Source: Halioglobus maricola
Lineage (GTDB): Bacteria > Pseudomonadota > Gammaproteobacteria > Pseudomonadales > Halieaceae
Length of the DNA stretch: 64,000 bases
Direction: 5' to 3'
Assembly (NCBI RefSeq): GCF_009388985.1
Contig: NZ_CP036422.1
Coordinates: 2,804,501-2,868,500, forward strand
In this document: one piece after another, positions 18,432 through 26,227 of the stretch
Position numbering within the stretch: position 1 is the first letter of the stretch
Layout: the number at the start of each line of letters is the position of its first letter
Notes under the pieces: generated by a model
Told to the model about the DNA's origin: nothing
Databases searched by the model: none
Seen by the model: only the letters and a program-made list of their open reading frames with translations
Program-made: the position numbers and the translations under genes

Positions 18432-19228
18432 CGTTGAACGTTGTCATTACCGGTAGTACCGAAGGCATCGGCCTCGGTCTTGCGGCAGAGTTCGCCAGCC
18501 GCGGCCACAATGTCGCCATCTGCAGCCGCAGCGCTGACAAACTGGAATCAGCCCTGGCGAAACTGGCGGCACAGCCCGGAAAAACGGTGGGCAGGATCTG
18601 CGACGTTGCCGACGTTACTGCCGTTCAGGCGCTGTGGGACAATGCAAAAGAGACGTTTGGCGAAATTGACATCTGGATCAACAATGCCGGTCTTGCCCGC
18701 ACCGTGTGGCCCATCCTGGAGGTACCTCAGGGGGAAGTCGAAACCATGCTACGCACCAACATGCTGGGCACCATCAACGGCTGCCGCGTAGCGGCTAACG
18801 GCATGCGCGCCCAGGGCCAGGGCAAGTTGTTCAATATGCTTGGTGGCGGCAGCAGTGGCGAATACTTCCCAGGGCTAGGCATTTACGGCACGACCAAACG
18901 AGGCCTGGATTACTTCACCGACGCACTTGGAAAGGAACTCGCCGACTGCGACGTTATCATCGGCAAGATTCGTCCCGGCATGGTCATTACCGAGGCCGTG
19001 ATCCGCGAAGCACGGGAGAAGCCCGAGGCGTTCGAAAAATCACGCGCCACGATGAACAAGCTGGTAGACAGGGTCGACACCGTCGCGCCGTACCTGGTCG
19101 ATGGCATTCTCGCTACGCAGAAGAGCGGCACCATGGTCCGCTGGCTCAATGGCGGCAAAATTGCCATGCGCATGACCAAGGGACTTTTTGTCAAACGTCC
19201 TGATCAGTTCGAACCTTTTGGCCTCTAG
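18428..19228 (+). CDS. SDR oxidoreductase resembling chlorophyll b reductase
   Basis: A 266-residue classical SDR. T-G-S-T-E-G-I-G is the cofactor loop (8-15), N-N-A-G is at 85-88 and the catalytic Y-G-T-T-K at 153-157. From memory of plant NYC1/NOL proteins, the L-F-N-M-L-G-G-G-S-S-G stretch before the tyrosine and the R-P-G-M-V-I-T-E-A segment after it look alike. These could equally occur in other SDRs, so the link is tentative. It is coupled to the preceding gene and followed 31 bases later by the RCCR-like gene. A second SDR of the same type is at 34487. Confidence 0.75.
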   Translation: MTLNVVITGSTEGIGLGLAAEFASRGHNVAICSRSADKLESALAKLAAQPGKTVGRICDVADVTAVQALWDNAKETFGEIDIWINNAGLARTVWPILEVPQGEVETMLRTNMLGTINGCRVAANGMRAQGQGKLFNMLGGGSSGEYFPGLGIYGTTKRGLDYFTDALGKELADCDVIIGKIRPGMVITEAVIREAREKPEAFEKSRATMNKLVDRVDTVAPYLVDGILATQKSGTMVRWLNGGKIAMRMTKGLFVKRPDQFEPFGL

Positions 19229-19259
19229 GCCGCCAACACCAAAATAGAAGGAAACAGCT

Positions 19260-20069
19260 GTGACAGCTCACGCCGATACCAAGACTATCGATCAGTTTCT
19301 GGCAGAAAACCCTGACGTAGACGTCAGCCAGGCATGGGAAAAGTGCTGGGGGACACTGGCAGACATCAAAGGCAAAATCGCTGCCCGCTTCCCGGGGTTG
19401 GAGTTTGAAGCCAACTGTGCCGACCGCGAGTACTACACATCGCCCAACGGCGAATTTGAAGGTTCTTTCCAGGCCTGGAGCGGCCCTGGCTGTGAATGGT
19501 TGGTCAACTCGTGGCTGGGCAATCGCAAGGCCAGTATTCTGGACATGAATACGACCGCCTTTCTCGGCCAGGACACCGATGTCCCGCACTTTGTCATGGT
19601 GTTCGGCACGATCCCAAAACTGTTTTTCTACTTCGATTTCACCCCGCGGCGCAATTTGATGGTGGATGCCGATTACCTTGATCGCTACTACACGCCGATC
19701 AACGACGAATATCTCGCCCTGCGCGGCAACCCCGACTTTCAGTGGTCCGTAAGCCATGGCCCCTACATGCGCGCGCTCACCAATCCCTCGACCCAGAGCC
19801 TGACCGCAGAGCTGAACGAGACCAATATCGATCTGCTTTCGGACTACGCCTATCGCATGCTCGATCACTGGACGGGCTGGCTGGATGACGCCAGCATCAT
19901 TCCCGAGGCCGAACAAAGCGCCCTGCGCGTCTACGACCACAAGGTCCGCGAGCTCGGCTATGCCCGCGACCCGATGAACAAGCTTGCCGAGCAGGTCTTC
20001 GGGGCAGACCAGGTCGATTACATGCTCAACTTGCGCATGGGCCGTGAACAGATGAACCGCAATTCATGA
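19260..20069 (+). CDS. RCCR/bilin-reductase superfamily protein 1
   Basis: A 269-residue protein with a GTG start after AGAAGG. By eye it follows plant red chlorophyll catabolite reductase along most of its length. G-E-F-E-G-S-F (64-70) parallels the plant G-T-A-E-A-S-L; V-N-S-W-L-G follows; V-P-H-F (108-111) and F-D-F-T-P-R-R-N-L (125-133) parallel P-N-F and L-D-L-P-H-R-K-D-L; D-Y-L-D-R-Y-Y (138-144) parallels D-Y-L-K-E-Y-Y. A C-terminal R-D-P (D237) may match the plant active-site aspartate, while valine 114 replaces the catalytic glutamate. RCCR uses ferredoxin to reduce a linear tetrapyrrole. Its stop overlaps the MFS start. Confidence 0.7.
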   Translation: MTAHADTKTIDQFLAENPDVDVSQAWEKCWGTLADIKGKIAARFPGLEFEANCADREYYTSPNGEFEGSFQAWSGPGCEWLVNSWLGNRKASILDMNTTAFLGQDTDVPHFVMVFGTIPKLFFYFDFTPRRNLMVDADYLDRYYTPINDEYLALRGNPDFQWSVSHGPYMRALTNPSTQSLTAELNETNIDLLSDYAYRMLDHWTGWLDDASIIPEAEQSALRVYDHKVRELGYARDPMNKLAEQVFGADQVDYMLNLRMGREQMNRNS

Positions 20070-21349
20070 GCACGCCTGTGCGCTTTCTTGGCATAGACCT
20101 CAGCGATGGCGTAAAGAAACATCACCTCCTCGCCTATCTGGTCGCAGCATTTGTGTCTTCGAGCTACGCCGGCGCACTTGCCATGTTACAGCCCGGCTTG
20201 TTGCAGGTCATGGGTATAGAGCGTGCGGCGCAGGCCACTCTCACCGGCAATCTCTCAGCACTACAGGAAGTCGTGCTAATACTGTTCATGGGGCCGATTG
20301 GCGCGCTGGCTGATCGTTATGGACGCAGGCCTGTTTACGCTTTCGGCCTGCTGGCCACTGCGATCGGGTTCGCACTATATCCGCATGCTGACTCCATCAG
20401 TGAACTGGTCGCCTACCGCATCATTGTCGCCTTTGGCGGTGCTGCGATGGTGGGCATGATGGTGACGGTGATCGCCGACTACACCTGTGACTCAACCCGC
20501 GGCAAGGCCAATGGTCTGCAGGCACTGATCGCCACACTTGGCGCTTTCCTGCCACCAATGTTGGGCGCCCTGCCCCAGCTATTCGTAAATCAGGGCTACG
20601 ACCAACTCGCGGCCCAACAGATAACTTTCGCTATTGCCGGTAGCCTGGGCGTATTCGGCACCCTTGTCGTGATCGTCGGCCTGGCACCCCATGTGGGCAA
20701 AGCCACTCACGCCGCTGGCGAATCCATCGCCACCATGATGCGTGAAGGTTTGAAGCATTCGCGTGATCCGGGCATTGCACTTTCCTACGGTGCTGCATTT
20801 ATTTCTCGCGGCGATCTAGCGGTCACCGGTGCATTCCTCAGCTTGTGGTTGGTTCAATTCGGTACAGGCGTGCTTGGCCTGGAACCCAGCCAGGCCATGT
20901 TCGAGCTCGCTGTTCCCCGCGTTCTGATGGTCGTTACTGGAGCCTTGATTGGATCGCTACTCATGGGCTATATCAACGACCGGGTCAGCCGGGTGACAGC
21001 AGTGACGCTGGCTTCAGGCCTCGCCGCCGCAGTATATCTCTCGATTTTCTTTGTCGATGATCCCACGGCACCCTGGGTATTCGGCTTACTCGCTGTGATG
21101 GGCGTGGCGGAAATCAGCGCCTTTGTCAGCAGCCAGGCGCTGGTGGGCGAACGCGCGAACCCAGAACGCCGCGGCGCCATCATCGGCCTGTTCGGTGTCG
21201 CCGGTGCGGTTGGTATTCTGGTGGGCACCGCAGGCGGCGGCTGGCTGTTCGCAACCTTTGGGCCATCTACCCCATTCGTCTTGTTCGGTGTGCTCAACGG
21301 TGTAGTGTTCGTCTGGTCTATGCTGGTGAGGCGCGCAGAAAAGGCCTGA
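20066..21349 (+). CDS. MFS transporter, island copy 1
   Basis: A 427-residue major-facilitator protein with twelve predicted helices. The loop between helices 2 and 3 has G-A-L-A-D-R-Y-G-R-R-P, the family signature. The ATG overlaps the stop of the RCCR-like gene, so the carrier is made together with it and probably moves the pathway substrate or a product across the inner membrane. It is clearly related to the MFS gene at 33185 (shared opening layout and shared D-Y-x-x-x-x-x-R-G-K-A block). The substrate is unknown. Confidence 0.85.
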   Translation: MSTPVRFLGIDLSDGVKKHHLLAYLVAAFVSSSYAGALAMLQPGLLQVMGIERAAQATLTGNLSALQEVVLILFMGPIGALADRYGRRPVYAFGLLATAIGFALYPHADSISELVAYRIIVAFGGAAMVGMMVTVIADYTCDSTRGKANGLQALIATLGAFLPPMLGALPQLFVNQGYDQLAAQQITFAIAGSLGVFGTLVVIVGLAPHVGKATHAAGESIATMMREGLKHSRDPGIALSYGAAFISRGDLAVTGAFLSLWLVQFGTGVLGLEPSQAMFELAVPRVLMVVTGALIGSLLMGYINDRVSRVTAVTLASGLAAAVYLSIFFVDDPTAPWVFGLLAVMGVAEISAFVSSQALVGERANPERRGAIIGLFGVAGAVGILVGTAGGGWLFATFGPSTPFVLFGVLNGVVFVWSMLVRRAEKA

Positions 21350-21441
21350 AAAGTCGATCACTGGAAGCCGTTGTGCCGGCGCCCTGACAACCGTACGTGT
21401 ATAACAGTATCAATCTAGATAACAGCTTACCGAGTCACTAA

Positions 21442-22044
21442 ATGGAATCACTCGCATCAGGTTTTCTGCTCAGTATCTCGCTGATCATGGCCATCGGAGC
21501 ACAGAACGCCTTTGTGCTAAAACAGGGCATCAAGAAACACCATGTGTTTTGGGTGAGCCTCGTCTGTGCGGTTTCCGACGCGCTTCTGATTGCCGCTGGC
21601 ATTGCTGGTTTTGGCGCCGCTGTGGAAGCCTTCCCCACGCTTGAGACTGTTGCGCGCTATGGCGGTGCGGCCTTCCTGATCATCTACGGTATAAAGAGCC
21701 TGATGTCTGCCTTTGGCCCAGATCATTCGCTTGAACCGGAAGGAGAGGAACCCGACTCGCTGGTCAAGATCATCGCCATGACGCTGGCCTTCACATGGCT
21801 CAACCCACACGTCTACCTTGATACAGTCGTATTGTTGGGTGCAGTCGCGACCCAGTACGAAGGGACAGCGCGGACACTCTTCGGTATCGGTGCCATGTCT
21901 GCCTCGGGCGTATTTTTCTTTTCACTGGGCTACGGCGCGCGCTTTCTCGCGCCGCTATTCCACAAACCCGTCGCCTGGAAAATTCTCGACGCGCTGGTGG
22001 CGATGATCATGTTCACTATCGCAGCGTCACTGCTGCTGGGCTAA
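21442..22044 (+). CDS. LysE/ArgO-family exporter
   Basis: A 200-residue six-helix membrane protein. The opening helix ends in I-G-A-Q-N-A-F-V-L-K-Q-G, the LysE family signature, and F-T-W-L-N-P-H-V-Y-L-D is the second conserved block. Closest in pattern to ArgO/LysE basic amino-acid exporters. It is a single gene between the island's first operon and the convergent maleate-isomerase-like gene, 10 bases away stop to stop. It may be unrelated to the island. Confidence 0.85.
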   Translation: MESLASGFLLSISLIMAIGAQNAFVLKQGIKKHHVFWVSLVCAVSDALLIAAGIAGFGAAVEAFPTLETVARYGGAAFLIIYGIKSLMSAFGPDHSLEPEGEEPDSLVKIIAMTLAFTWLNPHVYLDTVVLLGAVATQYEGTARTLFGIGAMSASGVFFFSLGYGARFLAPLFHKPVAWKILDALVAMIMFTIAASLLLG

Positions 22045-22053
22045 GCCAACGCG

Positions 22054-22830
22054 CTAGAACTCTTCCAGCAGACGACCCTTGCCCGTGATCTTGTCATTGA
22101 CGCCGCAGGCGCGCAGGGCGTGCCAAACAGTGGCGACATTGATCGGCACCAGGGGTTTTTCGAGGTAGTGCTCCAGTGTTGGAAACAAGTCGACGGTAGA
22201 GAGATTAGTGCCCGCCTGGATAATAATATCCACGTCGTCGCCATCAACTTCTTTAACAGCATCAATCACATCCTGAATGGGCGTTTCAGCGATCGCCGTC
22301 GCCGAGGGGCGATTTAGACCTTTCACCGCTTTCACTTCATAACCCAGCTCTTCATAGTATTGACGCACATTGACGTCGCCGACGGGTGGATAAGGTGTGA
22401 TAACGGAAACCGTCTTGGCGCCAAATACATCGATGGCCTGCTTGGTCGCTTCCGCACCTGTGGTCAGGCCGAGATCGCCGATATGCTCGCGAATACCCTG
22501 TTCAAACTGGATGCTTCCCTCCACACCGCCCCAGAAAGTCTCTGCAGACATGCCCAACATGATGTGATTGACCTTGGCAGACATCACATAGCGCAGGGAC
22601 TGCGGAATCTCACCGCGCATGATTTCAAGAAAACGTTCAAAGACGGTATCTGCAGATTCGCCTGTGCTATCCACCTCGTCAGCCCAATTGCGCAGCTCGA
22701 TCCAAAAACGGGAAGGATGCCAGGTGACGCCATCCAGGCCGAACTTCTGCAGATCGTACTCCACACCGGTATTGGTTGACGGGATGATCACGCCGATCTG
22801 GGCGCGCTTAGCAATTTGATAGTTATCCAA
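22054..22830 (-). CDS. maleate isomerase/arylmalonate decarboxylase-like protein 1
   Basis: A 258-residue Asp/Glu-racemase-superfamily protein starting at TTG, supported by GGAG eight bases upstream. The V-I-I-P-S-T-N-T opening (residues 14-21) and the I-N-V-A-T-V-W-H-A-L-R block are typical of the maleate isomerase/EutA/AMDase branch. Both catalytic cysteines of that branch are replaced: methionine 94 in L-G-M-S-A-E and glycine 207 in Q-A-G-T-N-L. It therefore cannot use the known two-cysteine or one-cysteine chemistry. It has its own promoter with an FNR-like site. The paralogue at 23562 has the same substitutions. Confidence 0.8.
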   Translation of the reverse strand: MDNYQIAKRAQIGVIIPSTNTGVEYDLQKFGLDGVTWHPSRFWIELRNWADEVDSTGESADTVFERFLEIMRGEIPQSLRYVMSAKVNHIMLGMSAETFWGGVEGSIQFEQGIREHIGDLGLTTGAEATKQAIDVFGAKTVSVITPYPPVGDVNVRQYYEELGYEVKAVKGLNRPSATAIAETPIQDVIDAVKEVDGDDVDIIIQAGTNLSTVDLFPTLEHYLEKPLVPINVATVWHALRACGVNDKITGKGRLLEEF

Positions 22831-22875
22831 GAGACTGACTCCAAAGATCCAATTGTGTCACTGACATAGGTAGCG

Positions 22876-22918
22876 ATTCTAAAGCGCACTGCCCCGAATC
22901 ACGCATGACTTTTATCAA
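22876..22918 (-). promoter_or_regulatory. FNR-like site and -10 for 22830 gene
   Basis: Read on the + strand, ATGAC-TTTT-ATCAA (22905-22918) is a near-perfect TTGAY-N4-RTCAA palindrome. On the minus strand a -10 box TAGAAT (22881-22876) lies so that the palindrome centre is about 42 bases before the expected start of transcription, a class II activator position. Confidence 0.6.
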
Positions 22919-22922
22919 GCGT

Positions 22923-23558
22923 TTATGGGGCAGCCCTGCCCCTGATCAACTGATCGAGATAGGAAGGTGCCACAAGATGACAATAGTAGTTGCCGAGAAA
23001 GCGCTCGGGCATGGGAATCCACCAGGCGTTGGGTGCGTATAGCGCGCGAGTAAGAAGCGTGAATCTACCCCTGGAATGCTCGACAGGTGTGAATGGCCAT
23101 GGCTCCAGCCAGCTGGGGCCCATGTAGGTGACCTCTTCTTCGGTCACCGTCCAGCTTGCACGGGGAATCACCGGCGTTGAATCGCCGAGGTTCGCATAGG
23201 CCTTGTCGAGCATCTGCCGATGGATTTCGTCACAACTACTTTCAGTGCCCGCTGCGCGCGTTTCACTGCCCTCTTCCACGTGAGCGCGATTGATCTGCTC
23301 GGGCGTACGCATCTTGCATGAAACAACGGTAGGGCCGCTTCCTTCTCCAGCCAGGTGACTACTGAAGTACTGATGCACCGTAAACGGATCGTCGAAGGGC
23401 TTGGACTCTACAAAGGCATCGTAATCTTCATACAAGCTAACCGCTGGCTCCAGCGATGTCTCAGCGATAACGCCCTGTGCCCAGGCGCAGAATTTATTAT
23501 CCTCTGCACTCACCGACATCGAGAGTGTGACCGCCAGTATCGCCAGTAAAGCCCTCAC
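22923..23558 (-). CDS. secreted protein, unrecognised
   Basis: A 211-residue protein with a GTG start and an 18-residue signal peptide (ending S-V-S-A-E). Six cysteines in the mature part suggest periplasmic disulphides. I recognise no family. The start follows the upstream maleate-isomerase-like stop by three bases, with a GAGGAG site, so it is the last gene of the long minus-strand operon beginning near 30535. A role in periplasmic handling of the substrate is possible but unsupported. Confidence 0.6.
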   Translation of the reverse strand: MRALLAILAVTLSMSVSAEDNKFCAWAQGVIAETSLEPAVSLYEDYDAFVESKPFDDPFTVHQYFSSHLAGEGSGPTVVSCKMRTPEQINRAHVEEGSETRAAGTESSCDEIHRQMLDKAYANLGDSTPVIPRASWTVTEEEVTYMGPSWLEPWPFTPVEHSRGRFTLLTRALYAPNAWWIPMPERFLGNYYCHLVAPSYLDQLIRGRAAP

Positions 23559-23561
23559 GTT

Positions 23562-24398
23562 TCAGTGCTCCTCGAACAACAAGCCAAGATGGTCATACTG
23601 GTCGCGCACGCCGCAGCTTCGTAAGGCGTGCCAGGCAGTGGCAATATTGATGGGCAATACGGGCTTGCCCAACCATTTCTCGACGATCGGGAAATAGCTC
23701 GCCGTAGAGAGGTTGGTGCCCACCTGGATGATCGCATCGATATCGTCACCGTCCACTTGCTTGACCATGTCCATCACCTGATGCTCTGAAACGAGAGAAA
23801 TCGCATCGTGAGCGTTTTCGCAGCGCAGGCCCAGCACATGCTTCACGTTGTAGCCAGAATCTTCAAAGAAGAGGCGCACATTCTTATCGCCGATAGGCTG
23901 ATAAGGGGTCAGGACGGCGACATTCTTATTGGTATTGCCCGGGACACCCAATGCATCCAAAGCTGCAATCACGGCATTGGCGCCTGTGGTCAGGCCGGTA
24001 TCCTCGCCCACCATTTCCTGAATGCGATCGACAAAGCCATCGTTGCCCTTGATACCGCCCCAGAACGTCTCAGCCGACATACCCATCATCACGTGATCTG
24101 GCTTGCAAGTCATGAGGCTCTCTATCGACAGACCGATAGTCTGGCGCAGCATCTCGAGAAACTGCATAAAATTGTCATCATCGCTCAGGTCGGCGTGTTG
24201 AATCAGAAAACGGCTGAAATGCCAGGTCACACCGCGAGGGATCAGGCGCTGACAGTCGTATTCCACCGAGGTATTGGTAGATGGAATAATTACCCCGATC
24301 TTGGCCCGGTGGCCGATATAATTGTCCAGATGGCCATCGGTACGCTGATCACGTTCGCGGGTCTTGGCCAGATCAATACTTGCGTTCATCAAATCCAT
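23562..24398 (-). CDS. maleate isomerase/arylmalonate decarboxylase-like protein 2
   Basis: A 278-residue paralogue of the protein at 22054, with a 30-residue N-terminal extension. The ATG at 24398 has AGGAG at good spacing; a GTG one codon earlier is less likely. It has the same V-I-I-P-S-T-N-T opening, and both family cysteines are again replaced: methionine 107 in M-G-M-S-A-E and glycine 227 in Q-V-G-T-N-L. In NicE-type enzymes these cysteines isomerise maleate to fumarate. The gene lies in a run with FAD monooxygenase, isochorismatase-like and alpha/beta hydrolase genes, the same classes as the lower nicotinate pathway. Confidence 0.8.
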   Translation of the reverse strand: MDLMNASIDLAKTRERDQRTDGHLDNYIGHRAKIGVIIPSTNTSVEYDCQRLIPRGVTWHFSRFLIQHADLSDDDNFMQFLEMLRQTIGLSIESLMTCKPDHVMMGMSAETFWGGIKGNDGFVDRIQEMVGEDTGLTTGANAVIAALDALGVPGNTNKNVAVLTPYQPIGDKNVRLFFEDSGYNVKHVLGLRCENAHDAISLVSEHQVMDMVKQVDGDDIDAIIQVGTNLSTASYFPIVEKWLGKPVLPINIATAWHALRSCGVRDQYDHLGLLFEEH

Positions 24399-24411
24399 CA
24401 CTCACTCCTAT

Positions 24412-25623
24412 TCAGGCAACAGCCAGGCTGTCCCTGACACAGTTAATCATAGCGCGTTCCAACAGGAAGGCCTTTGCCTTTTCTCTATCGGCGGCCGATT
24501 CCATCAGCATTTTTTGCCTGGCATTCTGGGTTTGCTCGTCGGTAGCTTCCATCAATTTTTTGTTGGCAATCGTGTGGTCCTGCACAAAACGCACGGCAAG
24601 GTCGCGCCGCTGACGATTGTAGAGCTCAAACAACGGCTTATGATCTTCGCCGTCGCGCATAATTCGGACAAGTTTTTCACCGAGGTTGTTGGCATCGTGC
24701 AAGCCGCCATTCATCCCCATACCACCCAGCGGATTATTGATATGACAGGCGTCGCCCGCCAACAGCACCCGGCCCTTGAAGTAAGTCTCAGCGACACGTT
24801 GATTCACGTTGTACAGCGTACGATGCCCAATTTCGTAGTCGCCATCTTTATTCCATAAGTGATGCAGACGTTCCTGGATAAACGCGTCCGAGAGCAACAG
24901 CGCCTCGTCATCCACATTGTCCGGGGTTGTCGGAAACAATACTCGCCAGATTTTTTCGGTGCGCAGAATGACACACCACTCATCGGGGTCAGACACATAG
25001 TTAACCCAGGAGAGATCATCGAAGACATCCTCGAAAGGATAAGGCGTGCTGACTACCAAGAACTTCTCATCGTAGGTAAAGCCCAGATAATCGATATCCG
25101 CAGCCTTGCGGATACTGCTGCGAGCACCCTCCGCACTCACCAGGAAAGCGCCCTGCACTGTTTCCAATTTATCGCCAGAGCTGACTTCAACGGCGACACC
25201 GCTGTCACTCTGGCTGAATCCTGTCACCTCACTACTAAAACGTACTTCGGCACATTCCAGTTGTTCCAGCACCGGCACTACCAGGCGGGTGAACTCGTAC
25301 TGTTCCAATTGCAGGCGAAACGGATAGCGGGTGCTATCGGCGATCAGGCTCATATCAAAGCTGGCTACATCGCCATTGCGCCGATCGCGATACTGATAGC
25401 GATCCGCTACCAGGCCTTGCTCCAACATCTGATCGATGATGCCAAATCCGAGGTCCGCGATCATCTCCAGGCTGGGAGGATGGAACGTGGATGCACGAAG
25501 GTCCACCGGTAATTCAGCTTCCTTCTCGAGCAGCAGCACAGGCACATCGCGCTTGGCCAGATACAACGCCAACAGGCACCCAACCGGCCCGGCGCCCGCG
25601 ATCACAACAGGGCTGGCACTCAC
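24412..25623 (-). CDS. FAD-dependent aromatic-type monooxygenase
   Basis: A 403-residue group A flavoprotein hydroxylase. G-A-G-P-V-G at 10-15 binds the FAD adenosine, A-E-G-A-R-S at 164-169 is the second (DG-like) motif and L-A-G-D-A-C-H at 288-294 the GD motif. Members hydroxylate aromatic or N-heteroaromatic rings using NAD(P)H and O2. The GTG start overlaps the stop of the isochorismatase-like gene (GTGA), so the two are coupled. In this context it may hydroxylate a pyrrole- or pyridine-type ring, as NicC does in nicotinate breakdown. Substrate unproven. Confidence 0.85.
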   Translation of the reverse strand: MSASPVVIAGAGPVGCLLALYLAKRDVPVLLLEKEAELPVDLRASTFHPPSLEMIADLGFGIIDQMLEQGLVADRYQYRDRRNGDVASFDMSLIADSTRYPFRLQLEQYEFTRLVVPVLEQLECAEVRFSSEVTGFSQSDSGVAVEVSSGDKLETVQGAFLVSAEGARSSIRKAADIDYLGFTYDEKFLVVSTPYPFEDVFDDLSWVNYVSDPDEWCVILRTEKIWRVLFPTTPDNVDDEALLLSDAFIQERLHHLWNKDGDYEIGHRTLYNVNQRVAETYFKGRVLLAGDACHINNPLGGMGMNGGLHDANNLGEKLVRIMRDGEDHKPLFELYNRQRRDLAVRFVQDHTIANKKLMEATDEQTQNARQKMLMESAADREKAKAFLLERAMINCVRDSLAVA

Positions 25624-26222
25624 AGCGATTTCCTCATTCTGATATCGGCCAGGACATCGGCCACCGGCCAGACATCAGCATATTTGGCATGCATGTCAAA
25701 CAAATTGGCCTCGTGCGCCTCGGCGTTGCGATCTCCAACAGCCTCCTTCGCCACTACGACGCGATAGTCGTATTGCAGGCCATCCACTACCGTGGCGCGA
25801 ACACAGCCGCTTGTAGTCAGGCCGGTGACGACCAGTGAGTCCACGCCCTGGGCGCGAAGCTGCTCATCGATATCAGTGCCGCGAAATGCACTCGCCCACT
25901 GTTTTTCCACCAGCACTTCGCCTTCGCGCATGGCCAGACGCTCATCCACTTTTACCCAGTTTGACTGGGGGGTGAGCACATTCAGGGCGGGCACTCGCTC
26001 GCGGAAAACGCGAGCCTGTTCGTCTCCATGAAAGACCACAGTGGTATAGAAGATCGGCATTTTTGCTGCGCGAAACGCCTCTAGCACATCCGCGTTGGCC
26101 GCGACTACCTCAGGGCAATCGCAGCCCAGCGGACACTCGGGATTCGTAAAGCCCTCGATCATATCCACCAGCAACAACGCGGGTTTGACCCCCAGCCCCA
26201 AGCTTTCCCTGTCCAGATCCAT
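25620..26222 (-). CDS. isochorismatase-family amidohydrolase
   Basis: A 200-residue cysteine hydrolase. The catalytic triad is visible as D20 (L-L-V-D-M), K107 (V-E-K-Q-W) and C140 (T-S-G-C-V-R-A-T). The T-T-S-G-C-V-R-A-T block resembles N-carbamoylsarcosine amidase and maleamate amidohydrolase more than true isochorismatase. I place the start at the ATG at 26222, which follows the alpha/beta hydrolase by five bases; a longer reading would run into it. It probably hydrolyses an amide to acid and ammonia in the island pathway. Confidence 0.8.
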   Translation of the reverse strand: MDLDRESLGLGVKPALLLVDMIEGFTNPECPLGCDCPEVVAANADVLEAFRAAKMPIFYTTVVFHGDEQARVFRERVPALNVLTPQSNWVKVDERLAMREGEVLVEKQWASAFRGTDIDEQLRAQGVDSLVVTGLTTSGCVRATVVDGLQYDYRVVVAKEAVGDRNAEAHEANLFDMHAKYADVWPVADVLADIRMRKSL

Positions 26223-26227
26223 GTTTC

